Shown: one piece after another, positions 1-10,538 of the stretch
Position numbering within the stretch: position 1 is the first letter of the stretch
How the letters are laid out: every line of letters begins with the position of its first letter
NCBI GenBank assembly: GCA_009823395.1
Contig: CM020507.1
Location: forward strand, 13,878,001 to 13,942,000
Length of the DNA: 64,000 bases
From: Thamnaconus septentrionalis
Lineage: Eukaryota > Chordata > Actinopteri > Tetraodontiformes > Monacanthidae
Direction of reading: 5' to 3'
The notes under the pieces: model-generated
What the model saw: the letters and a program-made list of their open reading frames with translations, nothing else
The model's database searches: none
Told to the model about the DNA's origin: nothing
Program-made: the position numbers and the translations under genes

Positions 1-426
1 GTTCATCTCGAACAGTTACCCCAAAGGCAAAGCTGCAACAGAAGCAGTTTTTTTTCACTGTCTCAAGGGACTCAGGCCCACGTACAATGGTTGTGAAAAA
101 CCTGGCATCCGTGACTGCAGATGCCATCGTCGGTCCCAGCTCTGATATCCACTCAGAATTCCAAGTCATAATTCCCAGAGACGCAGAGGCCACCATTTCA
201 AACTGCCGCATCCTGGAAGTGGAGAACATCATTGAGGTTGGTAGAGCTGGCTACTGGACTGATGTTAGAATGTCTTGACACATGGGTATTAATTAGTCTT
301 TTCTTGTTCCATTGTATCTCCTTAAAGGTAAACCTGGATGTGTCAGGTTCCTCTAAGGTCACTGTGTTGTTTCCCATCATCCTGTTCATTCCACCTGTAA
401 ATATCCAGCCTCAAAATCATTTTTAA
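1..426 (+). CDS. Arrestin domain-containing protein 3-like, copy A (3' part only)
   Basis: The window opens inside the arrestin C-domain exon of an alpha-arrestin gene, an adaptor that links membrane proteins to endocytosis and ubiquitin ligases. Exon 1..236 reads (codons at 3, 6, 9...) from SSRTVTPKAKLQQKQFFF through TISNCRILEVENIIE. It aligns with the SSREIKPKYTVYRKHSFF...SILNCSIIKAEYRLR exon of copies C and D below. It ends at a GT donor (237). The last exon, 328..426, begins VNLDVSGSSKVTVLFPIIL, matching VCLDVKYASDPEIKFPIVIL of copy C, and stops at TAA 424-426 after a short tail. That tail has no PPxY motif, unlike C and D. The 5' exons lie upstream of the window. The frame is open throughout, so the copy may be functional, but most of the gene cannot be seen. 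Confidence 0.8.
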
Positions 427-644
427 TGAATATTGCAATTACCTAATGTTTTTGAATACATCATATTGTATTTTTACTTCAGTGCACAGCAGTATTTGTC
501 AGGCTGACCTTTCAGCTGAGGTGTTCTACCGTGCATTATACATCAAATGTTTACATACAGTATCTGTTACCAACACATATAAAAGTTACTGATCCGTGTT
601 GCCTTTTGTTATGACCTCTATATTTTTTTTATTTCATGCACAGT

Positions 645-712
645 TGTAAAGCGCTTTGGGGTACCGTGAAGGTGCTGGAAAGCGCGATATAAGTGCAGTC
701 CATTTACCATTT
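645..712 (+). repeat. Tail of a fish dispersed retroelement
   Basis: The text TAAAGCGCTTTGGG...GAAAGCGCGATATAAGTGCAGTCCATTTACCATT has the form of a repeat 3' end common in fish genomes (AAGCGCTATATAAATGCAGTCCATTTACCATT type). The family is assigned from memory; only the tail is present. Confidence 0.55.
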
Positions 713-892
713 TACATATTATCGTGCATACAAACCGTACATTGTTGTCAGTTAAAAATGTTATAGGTGTACATCATATATGTTCACATTTAAAAATAAC
801 ATAAAAGAGTAAATGACCTTTCTATGTATTCAACATATATGCAATTCTCAGGATGTTGTGCTTGTTAACTTTAATAATTGTTATCACATACT

Positions 893-894
<2 letters not shown>

Positions 895-968
<74 letters not shown>
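895..968 (+). repeat. (TG)n microsatellite
   Basis: About 37 uninterrupted TG units. The same microsatellite type sits in the homologous place at 4885-4900, so it predates the duplication of this block. Confidence 0.95.
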
Positions 969-970
<2 letters not shown>

Positions 971-1324
971 ATACAGGGGCAAAAAACACTTGTTGCTGAT
1001 CATTGGAGCATATCTGTTATTCTGCCAATGATAAAGATTTAATAAATGAGGAAAATTATGCTTGTCTTCTTTTATATTTTGGTAATTTTCTGTAACTATA
1101 TTCAGGTTTATGCTACTGTTTGGTTTACCTGCTGGCCAACAATGCTATTTGTGGTTTGCCATCGAGTGGTGTAGTTCTCTGCAGCACACAATATGCTGGG
1201 GTTTAATTATCACCAAAACCACCTATCAAGATTGGAAGACATAGTATCTCAGGGGCTTATAATGCTCCGTGCACACAGTTGCATAGGACATTTACAGCTT
1301 CGCCTGGAAGCTGCATGGAATATC

Positions 1325-2640
1325 ATGACAAACAGTGTTAAGAGCTTCACGGTTGGATACGGGAACGTTTTCACTGTATTAAAAGGGAGATCACAGTAGA
1401 TCTGGCACGAACATATAAATTGAGTCCCTTTGCATCAAGCTGAAAGGAAAAACAGAAGTCAAATGGTGGGAAAGTTATGGGAGAATGGTTGTAAGATTCC
1501 ACAAGAAAAAAGTTCATCACTGAGGCTCAATGGGATAAGTGATCTGCTCATACCATCCAGCTGAAGAACAATTTGTGTCCTGTCTCCTCTTCTGTGCAAT
1601 CAAATTCTTCTCACATGGTGTCAGTTGACTGGTGATGTATGTTTTCTGCTTAAAAGTGTCACCACAATACTCACCGTGGGAAAATAAATCAGCAAACCAA
1701 GTCCTCGCAGTGTTCGAACTTAACCTTGTGGCTTATTGTTCATTATTTAACTCAGAATCAACCAGCATTTTGGCTAAATGTATTACTTAGATTTGTTTTT
1801 TTATATTATTACTTTCATGTTAAATTATGTCATTGCTTTTCAGGTGACAACATTGTCCCCCCTGGCTGCCACGTCTACCAGTTCACCTTTAAAATACCTG
1901 AATAGTAGGTTTTGGCTAAATCTTTGGGGAAACCTCATGCGAATTCAGCAAAACATATATATCCATCTACCTACCTGCTGGAATATGGAGTGCAGGAGAA
2001 GCAGTAATATAAAAGGGACAGATGGATATATTTCCTCTTTAATAGAATAGGTCTTAAAAGAGTATTTCAGTAGCACAACCACTGTTTTTTTTTTTACAAT
2101 GTTTTCCAGTGACCTGCCCTCATCCTTCAGTGTGAAATGTAGCTACTTTGGAATGAAGAAGAGGAAGTTGGAAAAAAGAGACATCCTGAAAGAAGTGGGT
2201 GATCCCATCCCACCCTCTACAAGTCACACTGCCACCAAGATCATCAACACCCCTGCTACCACTGCAGGGTCGGTCTTAAACTGCAACATCCTCAAAGTCG
2301 AATAAGTGTCTCCCCTATCACGTCATGACAGTACACCAAAGGATCCGCTCGAGAAATATGTGCATTCTGTGTTTCCTCCACAGTTATATCTGGAAGTCAA
2401 GTTTGCCTCGGACCCACAGATCAAGTTTCCCATCACCATCCTGTCTAAATCGCTGCATTCTGAGGAGGAGCAAAAGACTGATGGATTAGATATATTTGGA
2501 AACTCTGACCTAAAAGTAGGAAGCAGCTTTCTACAACCTCCAACTACCTTTAATAGCATTGCATCAACGTTAGAAAAACATATCCAAAATAATGTCATTT
2601 TAACTAAGTCTGAAAAGGGTAGAAGCATCCAATTTCTGTA
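1325..2640 (+). pseudogene. Decayed arrestin domain-containing 3-like copy B
   Basis: Pieces of an alpha-arrestin gene lie in the right order but are broken. Exon 1 begins at ATG 1325 (MTNSVKSFTVGY), loses about 30 bases inside, then shifts frame twice before ESLCIKLKGKTEVKWWESYG and KKFITEA. A second exon follows an acceptor near 1845 (DNIVPPGCHVYQFTFKIPE) and runs into a stop. At about 2107-2304 the beginning of the next exon (DLPSSF) is fused without an intron to a later exon (KRDILKEVGDPIPPSTSH), which means an internal deletion. The terminal exon follows a good acceptor near 2384 (YLEVKFASDPQIKFPITIL). Frameshifts plus the fusion make it a pseudogene, although the last exon is still open to 2639. 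Confidence 0.8.
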
Positions 2641-4513
2641 ATTATAGAACACAATCACAATGAACATATAATATACAACATTAGCCACGTTCTCTGCATC
2701 TTTATGTAAAAACTGATTTGAAGGAGAAGCTATAGAAAGCATTATAACTTTGTATGTTTCCAAGTTTTAATGGACAATGCAGTATTCATATTCAGACAAT
2801 CATTATTTAATCAAACAGCTTATTAGAACAACTACAAAACAAATATAAAGTGAATAACGTGCCCCTTGTCCTTGGGATTCTCACCAAAAATGTTGGTTTG
2901 TTGGCCCAAAAACCATACTTGACTTGACTGCTATTAACTTGTCAAAATGGAGATGAGTTCTTTAAAATGAACTAGTGAGTGAGATTTATAGTTACAGTAT
3001 AGTGTTATGGTGAGTGACAATCTGTGTCATTGTTTTAGGGCTGCTCACAGCTATTACTTTCTTCCTCTCTAACTCTATAAGTTCACTACATGTCATCCAA
3101 GCTAAACCAAATCACATACATTTTTATTACTGGAATTTTCCCCCTGTGTTGTAAGCGTACCACTCCAGTATAGTTATTCTACACTGAGTCTCTTTACATT
3201 CATTAAACACACATATAAGCCAAGGTCAAATATTATACACTCTACCTTCCTTTATTTACTTTTCTCTGCATTTTATTCTTCTGTTCACTATTTATTGGTG
3301 TATTCAACAAACTTGTTGTCTTAGAATCAGAGAAACTTAAAGTATGTCTTTCAAATCATTTAGCAGGTCAAGTACTGTGAGTTATGAACGTTGCTGTCAC
3401 TGCAAGCCACACTGGATATCATATCAAACATAATATAATTAATATAATTATAACATTATATAACATTATATAACATTAATATAATTCTTGACCTTTTTGC
3501 ACTGTAGCCAATTTCTTTTTTCTTTTTTGTTGTTGCTGTAATTATGCAAATTTCCCCATCGTGGGATCAATAAAGGTCTTCATCTTCGTCTTCGTCGTCA
3601 AACAGTGCAAGAGCCTCATTGGGATTATGCTCTAGGGCAGATCACAATGGAGTTGGTAAAAGACAATAAAATGTTGTCATTCTGTGTAAATGTAAAAGGA
3701 AGTGAATGCATAGAGACAACATGACAGAGATAATGCAGCAAGGAAAAATTCTTCAACATCAAGCAATCTATCACTGAAGCCGGCCAGTGTAAGTAAGTGA
3801 CCAAATGTCACCAAAATGTAATCAAAATCTGCAAGATATATTTTACTATTTAATCTACTACATACTCTTTTTTTAAACACTATCAAGTATTCTTGCACTT
3901 GTTTGAGTTAAAAGGTTTTGTTTGGTTCATCCATCAGAACGGCACCTCAGTAACAGGCATAATCGCTTCTCTGGAGATAATGCTGTTATCTAGAGCGTTG
4001 ACATGGTTAGCCATTCAAAGATCGTGTACAAACAAAAGCAGGCAGATTAGAGAAGACAACAACGCTAAAGCAAAGTTCACCACAAAGGCAGAAGTGATCC
4101 ATGAAGTGATCCATGACTGATAGTACCGGCAATACACACGCAGACACAAGTTTCAAATACACATCCAGCATGTTAAAGGAAAACATGCTGTCAAATCTCT
4201 TTAGGTAACACAAAGTGGTTGAACCTGGAAGAAAACAAAACAAGACAAGACAAAAACACAATGTAAATTGGACAAACTTTTAACCCCCCCCCACACACTA
4301 TGGAGCGGAAGGTTTGACCTTGTGTCAGAGGTGGGGCAAGTTATTAGTCATGATTATGAGGGATGCACACGCACAAACGCACGCGCACGCACGCACACAC
4401 ACAGAATGCGCATGGAAACGTACCGCCGCTGGCCGCACCCACCATGGAAGTCTCACTACCTCAACCATCGGTGCTGTGTGCACTCTGTTACTGTCTTATG
4501 TCGCGGCAAAACC
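2641..4513. other. Spacer between copies B and C
   Basis: AT-rich and without recognisable exons. It contains the 3' tail of a non-LTR retroelement at about 3540-3600. From about 4360 there is an ACGC/CA-rich tract, then the 5' flank of copy C, which matches the flank of copy D from about 10436. Confidence 0.6.
3540..3600 (+). repeat. Non-LTR retroelement 3' tail
   Basis: ATGCAAATTTCCCCATCGTGGGATCAATAAAGG followed by short imperfect TCTTCATCTTCG units. This is the usual 3' end of fish LINE or LINE-dependent SINE insertions (TTTCCCC...GGGATCAATAAAG). The body is not recognisable. Confidence 0.55.
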
Positions 4514-6875
4514 ATGTCGAGCACCGTGAAAAGTCTCAGCGTCTCATACGATGTGGCGCCGAATCCGAGCAATACCTTCACCAATGGTGACTGGGTTTCT
4601 GGCCAGGTCACGCTGGAGTTGCTCAAAGACTGCCAGATCGAATCTCTGTTTGTGAAATTTAAAGGGAAAGCCGACGTCATGTGGACCGTGCACACCGGGA
4701 GCACCACAACAGTCTACTCGTCGAAGGAAAAGTACTTCAGCACGAAGCATTACTTCATCCGGGACTCCAGTCACAAAGGTGGGTGCTTGAATATCTGGAA
4801 AATGAAGGGGGATTTGCTCCGCTGCTGCTGTTGTTGTATGAAGATCATCAGGTCCTACTACTACTACTACCATGTAAAGTTGAATGTGTGTGTGTGTGTG
4901 AGCCAGAGATACAGGAGCTAAAAACACCTTTTGCTGATGTTTGGAGCACATCTGTTATTCTGTCAATGATAATGATTTCATAAATGAGGAAAATGATGCT
5001 TGTCTTCTTTTGTATTTATGGTATTTTTCTGGAACTATATTCAGGTTTATGCTACTGTTTGGTTCACCTGCTGGCCAAATATCCTTAAGAATGCTATTTG
5101 TGGTTTGCCATCTAGTGGTGCAGTTCTCCGCAGCACACAATATGCTGGGGTTTAATTATTACCAAAACCACCATCAGGATTGGAAGACATAGTATCTCAG
5201 GGCCTTATATTGCTCCGTGCACACAGTTGCTTAGGACATTTACAGCTCTGCCTGGAAGCTGTTTGGAATATGACAAACAGTGTTAAGAGCTTCAAGGTGG
5301 GATACGATCCCATAAATGAGGACATTTTCATGCGTGGGGACTGTATTAAAGGGCAGATCACTCGAGTACTACCATGTAAAGTTGATTAGAAGAATGAGTT
5401 CAGGTTATTAGTTGTTATAATGGCTTTATTCAATTAAGCAATTTCAACTTACTTCAATAACTTAGCAACTGCATGTATTTCAAAAGTCCATTTGCTTTCC
5501 TTCTGAAGACCATGATGAAACACTGATGACCAACCAGCATGGAGAAACACGTAAGCATATCTCTCAGTGTTTTTTGTCCAGAACCTTTAAAGGCTTGTCG
5601 GAAGATGGGTTCAAAATTAAATTTCCACATGCTTTGCAGACAGCAGTGTTGTTGCTCCTGGGTGTCATGTTTACCCCTTCAGGATTCAGATCCCATTTCA
5701 GTAAGTCTCCCTTCATGATTTACTCTCATTTGGATTTCAACATGTTTTGACTTGTATTAGTGAAATATGAGCATTGGCTTTAGTCTGTTTGTAATGCAAA
5801 GGTGGTCGCTCTTTCTCCTCTTACTTAAGGGACATGCCGTCCTCCTTCACAGGTCGTAACGGTAAGATTGTATACTCTCTGAAGGCTGTGTTGAGCAGAT
5901 CAATGAGGATTAACAAGAAGGATTCAACCAAAATCAACTTTATTGCCAAAGAAGACCTGAGTAGTGGCTCTATGTTGATGGTATGTGTTGACCTACAACT
6001 TGTATGTCTTGGATTTGTCAGGGAAAACAAGTGCTTGGGATAGTGATGTGCCAGCTGAACAGCTGTTCAGCTTTTGTTCTCAATGTATTGTTTTGAATCT
6101 CACTTAGGAACCGCAGCACGAGTTAAAGGAGAAGAAATTGAAATTATTAAACTCAGGAAAAGTATCCATGGATGTAAATCTTGAGAAAACTGGGTTCTTT
6201 CAAGGTGAGAGCCTTACGTGTTGTTTCTACCCTTATTACTTCCTTTAGGGAAGTTTTAAACATTGTTGGCCTCTTTCATGCAGGAGAAGGATTAAAGGTC
6301 GTGGCTTACATTGTAAACAACTCATCCCGTGAGATCAAGCCTAAGTACACTGTGTACAGAAAGCATAGCTTCTTTGCAGATGGCAATCGGAATGTCCACA
6401 CCAAAGACCTCATAAAAGAAGTGGGCGAGCCCATTCCTGCGTCCACAAGTCAAAATGTCACGAGAGTCATCAGCATTCCCCACGATGTGGAGCCCTCCAT
6501 CCTCAACTGCTCCATCATCAAAGCAGAGTACAGACTCAGGGTAAGACCAACTGACCAGTACAGGGTCTCATCAAATCATTTTTCCTCTTGGAACAATAAG
6601 TGTCACTTCCCAAATGTTGTTCACAGGTCTGCCTGGACGTCAAATATGCATCTGACCCAGAGATCAAATTTCCCATAGTCATCCTGGCTGCTCATCAGGG
6701 TTCTTCTTTTGGCCCTCCACCTGCAGCTTCTGACTTTGAGTGCCCTTATCCACCAGCATGGGGCTTTTCCCCAGCACAACCGCCTGCCACAGGCCAACCT
6801 ATGGGCCCACCGCCCTCATATGAAGCACATGGACTTTACCCCCACCTGTCAAACTTTGGCAATACACATCAGTGA
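4514..6875 (+). CDS. Arrestin domain-containing protein 3-like, copy C (intact, 7 exons)
   Basis: Alpha-arrestin, a cytosolic and endosomal adaptor that couples membrane cargo to NEDD4-family ubiquitin ligases. My model joins 4514..4778, 5509..5550, 5640..5700, 5830..5980, 6108..6204, 6284..6540 and 6627..6875. Every junction is GT-AG, the phases agree and the sum is 1122 nt (373 residues). The start ATG opens MSSTVKSLSVSYDV, the arrestin N-domain. Exon 3 gives VVAPGCHVYPFRIQIPF and exon 4 DMPSSFTGRNGKIVYSL. Exons 5-6 form the C-domain (LEKTGFFQGEGLKVVAYIVN, then EPSILNCSIIKAEYRLR). The tail is proline-rich and carries one PPxY motif (PPSYEAHG), the WW-domain ligand of the family; mammalian ARRDC3 has two. 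Exon 2 is only 42 nt and keeps the frame, so it could be skipped. Intron 1 carries a duplicated fragment of another copy (4884-5392). Confidence 0.9.
4884..5392 (+). pseudogene. B-type first-exon fragment inside intron 1 of copy C
   Basis: Compared with twin copy D, intron 1 of copy C has about 0.5 kb extra. The extra piece resembles 970-1380: 5' flank, then ATG 5272 with MTNSVKSFKVGYDPINEDIF and CIKGQITRV, then an abrupt return to intron sequence. The 18-mer TACTACCATGTAAAGTTG appears at both edges (near 4868 and 5368), as in a duplicative patch. It is truncated, without a donor, and is not a working exon. Confidence 0.75.
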
Positions 6876-6927
6876 GATTTTTAAGATTCTCAGAAAAAAT
6901 TCAGACAAATAATTTCAGTACAGTTTT

Positions 6928-6972
6928 TCCTTCTTCTTCTTCTTCTTCTTCTTCTTCTTCTTCTTCTTCTTC
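6928..6972 (+). repeat. (TTC)n microsatellite
   Basis: About 15 TTC units followed by a T-rich run, in the 3' flank of copy C. The matching place behind copy D has only TTCCTTCTTT. Confidence 0.9.
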
Positions 6973-8316
6973 TTTTTTTTCTTTTTTTTTTTTTTTAGTA
7001 ATATGGGTTTGTTAAATTGTTGATTATCTTTCTAGATTAACATGTAGTATTCTTTAAAAAAATAATAATAATGTGAGACCACAGTACTACACATGACCCG
7101 ATCATTTCAATAAATATTGATAATAAATATATAATACATATTAATATGACAATAAGTATTCTTGTCATGACTGTATCTTCACCCCCTTAAAAGTACAATG
7201 TAGCAGTGTTAACAGGATACAAAAAATACTGTTATATTCATGTAAAAATGAACTTTGTTCTGTAATGTTGCACAGAAATGTATCTGAAACTCAGAGATGT
7301 AGAATCAAACTGTACCTTTTCACAGATTATAACTCAGTTCGTATTTACAGTGATTCTTTCCTCTCTCAGTGATTTTTTTTGTCTGAACATAAATTCAGCT
7401 CAAACAAACCACACTCTTATTTTGTGCTGCAAACTGCTCTAGTATCATCATTGCTTGTATTTTAGGGATGATTAGTTCCAGTGACTCACATCCTTCAAGA
7501 GATAATTATAAGGAGTGGAAATTTATTTGACAGTGATTCGGTTATATATATATATCATGATGTGACACATTGTGAAAGTTCAGCATGCAACAATTATTAA
7601 CCCCACACACAACACTACACCTGCACAGCGGTGAGCTCTGTCTGCCACATGTCCTTGAAACGTTGACATGCCCATGTATTTCCATGTTACAAAGAGAAGC
7701 TTTGGTTTACTGGGAATAAGGATACAGATGAGTGGTAATACCATTTTGCACAGGCACTTCAAGTGATATGATGTCCAACTGTATGCCTGAACCAGTTCAG
7801 ACAACAAGTTTATTTAAAGTGTTTTGATTTCTTAGATATTTAAACAAATGTTGGTTAATATTGATATTTAGCAGTAAATAAGATTTGATTGGTTTCTCCT
7901 CCGAGAGGCTGCTCATTAAAAGATTTAGTATAAAAAAAATGCAAAAAAAAAAGGGGGGGCGGGGGGGCTGAAAAGGGACTGAGTAACCACTTCATCGCTT
8001 TCATATTGTGACTAAAACTTCTCTGCTTTGCTTTGGAAAGGAAAATGTGTTTGATTATAACTAGAATGCCACCCTGGAAAAGTTTTTTTTGGTGGTGAAA
8101 TTTTGTAAATTCCTCTATTTATACTCTTTCCTTCACGTCAACATTATAGCTTCCGTGTTGAGTAAGATTTAGTATATATAACCCAATAGCATTTCTGTTA
8201 CTTTTATTCAGTGCTTATTTTTTTTCTATTTAAATCCCTTTCAGTCTCCGTTTGACCCAATTCAGTCTGGTTGCTAGGTGGTGCTACCTGTGTGAATATG
8301 ACACCTGCAGGGCTTG

Positions 8317-8326
8317 GTCATGTGAC
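8317..8326. promoter_or_regulatory. Possible MiT/TFE-type E-box upstream of exon E
   Basis: GTCATGTGAC, an M-box-like E-box, lies about 150 bases before the ATG of exon E and is repeated exactly before copy F (14276-14285). A binding role is inferred from the motif only. Confidence 0.35.
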
Positions 8327-8477
8327 TTTCCTGCGATGTGAATACGGATATAGGCTCACACTGTGCCAGCCTTGTACAGCGTAGCTCACTTCTAACCTGC
8401 TGCCTGACAACCAATAGGATTTATGGCAAAGGAAGACTGTCGTCTTAAACAAAGAGAACTTACTTCAGTCACTCATC

Positions 8478-8736
8478 ATGACGGTTCGACATTTTTCTGT
8501 GGATTATAAAAAAGCAAACGAACACGGTACCTTCTCTCCCGGGGACACCCTCTCTGGGCAGGTAACGGTGGTGACCAGCAGGAAAATAAAAGCACAGTGT
8601 CTTTTGGTCAAAGCCAAAGGAAAAGCTCAGGTAGGCTGGTGTGAACGAGACGGCAAAGCCACAGCGGTTTACAGCGACAAGAGGAAGTATTTCTATTTGG
8701 AACACGTAATCCTCCAGGATAAAAACAAAGGAGATG
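8478..8736 (+). pseudogene. Orphan first exon E of an F-type arrestin gene
   Basis: The reading frame from ATG 8478 (MTVRHFSVDYKKANEHGTF...) to the phase-1 donor at 8737 (GATG|gttcgt) is the same as the first exon of copy F (14437..14695), and at least 450 bases upstream are nearly identical too. No matching second exon (SEIIRRGRNVYPFTF) follows. Instead the sequence changes at about 8835 to material like the first intron of copy B and then to decayed copy G. The promoter and exon look intact, so it may still be transcribed, but no complete gene can be built from it. Confidence 0.75.
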
Positions 8737-9433
8737 GTTCGTGTCATCTCTCTTGCTCATATTCAAAATACAGGATGACTCCAGACTCCTAAATGTATCC
8801 AGTTTACAGTCCTCCTTGAACCCCCCCACCTTTTTTTTTTTTTTTTAAATCTGTCTTCTCTTCTGTGCAATCAAATTCTTCTCACATGGTGTCAGTTTAC
8901 TGGTGATGTATGTTTTCTTCTGAAAAGTTTCACACGCTTTGCTAACCCTAATCCTGGAAGAAGAAAAGAGAGAATTCATCTTGGCGATGGGGTACCGCAG
9001 GGCCGTACAGTATCGCTTTTCCAAAGGTAATAAATCTGGACAGAAAACCCCGCCTATAAATCAGGATGGCACCTCTCCTTATGCGGCTGGTGGTGGCAGT
9101 CGGGAAGGCGGAAGTCCACTGGTCCACTAGTTCGGGAAGTGGGAAGAGAAGAAGACGGATATCCAAGGAGGAATTTTTCAAAATGAAAAGCACCATCATG
9201 GAGGTCGACGGTGGTACGCTGTCAGGGGCGTTTGCTTTGCCAGTTGTCTGTCATAACTGTGGGAGAAGCCTCATATGTTGTCTTTCTTTTTTAACTCAGC
9301 CGCCACTAGATCAACAAAACTTCCGCCCGGTACTCACGGTTACCCACTCTCATGTCAGCTTCCGCAAGGGTGCGTATAAGCTGGATATGACAATTGCATT
9401 TTGTCAACTGTTGCTTCCACTCCGGTCCCTTTT

Positions 9434-9483
9434 GCACACACACACACACACACACACCACCACCACCACCACCACCACCACCA
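9434..9483 (+). repeat. Compound (CA)n-(CAC)n microsatellite
   Basis: About 11 CA units run straight into about nine CAC units inside pseudogene G. Confidence 0.9.
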
Positions 9484-9634
9484 GAGAGAGGGCGAGAAGA
9501 TGACATGCTCTTCCTCCCTATATTTGCACTGTATATCCCACTTTAGTGTAGGACAGGCGAACGTCACCGCCCTTGTGAAACTGAAGCAAGAAAAAGTGTT
9601 AAATCCTTAACTTAACTTGAAGTTTTGTACATTG

Positions 9635-9830
9635 ATGTAGCACTTTTAAAAGCAAACAGGTTTTTGCACCAAAGTGCTTCACATAAAGCATAAGCATAAA
9701 AACAACCTTGTGGAAACATAATCAAAATGCAAGTTTATAACACGTTTAAACACATTTTTAAAAACACAAGGGATCAAAACACAAAACAAACAAACATACA
9801 ACAACAAGTTAAACGCAGTTAAAAGCCGGA
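9635..9830 (+). repeat. Possible dispersed repeat fragment
   Basis: GTAGCACTTTTAAAAGCAAAC...CCAAAGTGCTTCACATAAAG followed by A-rich AACAACAAG text resembles a common fish interspersed repeat with a CAAAGTGCTTTACATAAAA core. The family is not identified. Confidence 0.4.
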
Positions 9831-10379
9831 CAACAAAAGTCCTCAGGTGCTTCTTAACAGACTCAAGCTGTCCTTGTGCTTATTACTGATTGCTCTATTG
9901 CTTTTTCAGCGACTTCCCCTCTTTTTCAAAGGGATTCGTGGAACGATAATGTACACCTTGACGACGGAGATTAAAAGACCATGGCACTTATCTGATGATT
10001 TTGTGACAGAATTGAACTTTGTAAACCACTTAAATACCAATGTGCCAGAATTGTGAGTAAGTGGCCTGTGACCCTCTAGGGCACTTTATTACCTTAGAAA
10101 GTGAGGTGTTTTGCACAGAATATGAGGAAGATGAGGGAAAGAACATCTTGAAAGAAGAGAATGATCCTGTCCCTTTTGCAGCCAGTAAAGTTACAATACA
10201 GGAACATGCTGCCCAACAGAAGTGCTGTAAAGGTTCGAAAAGACACACTCACACAGACACATCCACTCTGACAGTTACACTGACAAAAACACTCCCACAT
10301 GAACACGCATTCGTCACACTGGCCAACGGAAGTCCAAAGGAAAAAAAAAAAAATCCCAAATGTTTTGTAGACAACAGCG

Positions 10380-10380
<1 letters not shown>

Positions 10381-10437
<57 letters not shown>
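10381..10437 (+). repeat. (CA)n microsatellite
   Basis: About 27 CA units just upstream of copy D, in the place where copy C has an ACGC/CA tract (4375-4402). Confidence 0.95.
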
Positions 10438-10439
<2 letters not shown>

Positions 10440-10538
10440 TATGGTGTATGGAAACGTACTGCCGCTGGCCGCACCCAACGCGGAAGTCTCGCAAACAGCT
10501 GTGTGCACTCTGTGAGCGTCCTCTGTCGCGGCAAAACC

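Larger units (their letters stand above)
427..1324. other. Spacer between arrestin copies A and B
   Basis: No coding signal. It holds a dispersed-repeat tail near 645-712, a long TG microsatellite at 895-968, and from about 970 a stretch homologous to 4908-5280, the 5' flank of a B-type first exon. Confidence 0.6.
6876..8477. other. 3' flank of copy C and spacer to orphan exon E
   Basis: No coding sequence. A TTC microsatellite (about 6928-6972) is followed by a T-rich tract. The sequence at about 6990-7130 matches the 3' flank of copy D at about 13770-13930. About 0.9 kb (7130-8010) has no counterpart behind copy D. From about 8010 the sequence is nearly identical to 13970 onward. Confidence 0.65.
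8840..10215 (+). pseudogene. Decayed arrestin domain-containing 3-like copy G
   Basis: About 8845-8930 matches the first intron of copy B (CTTCTGTGCAATCAAATTCT). Arrestin fragments follow in order. A first-exon remnant at about 9066-9215 reads VGKAEVHWSTSSGSGKRRRR then SKEEFF, comparable with KGKADVMW...SKEKYF. A middle exon follows an acceptor near 9909 and starts in the expected phase (DFPS), then loses one T and continues one frame over as FFKGIRGTIMYTLTTEIK. A later piece at about 10125-10200 reads GKNILKEENDPVPF, comparable with TKDLIKEVGEPIP. No terminal exon is seen. It is a pseudogene of a lineage different from C, D and F. Confidence 0.65.

Noticed and set aside
813..1031. Open frame with a long poly-Cys-Val run
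   Set aside because: It is a translation of the TG microsatellite.
4268..4921. Longer frame upstream of copy C (start at 4268)
   Set aside because: The extension is the translated CA/ACGC tract and flank. Homology with D starts at ATG 4514, and the frame after 4778 is intron.
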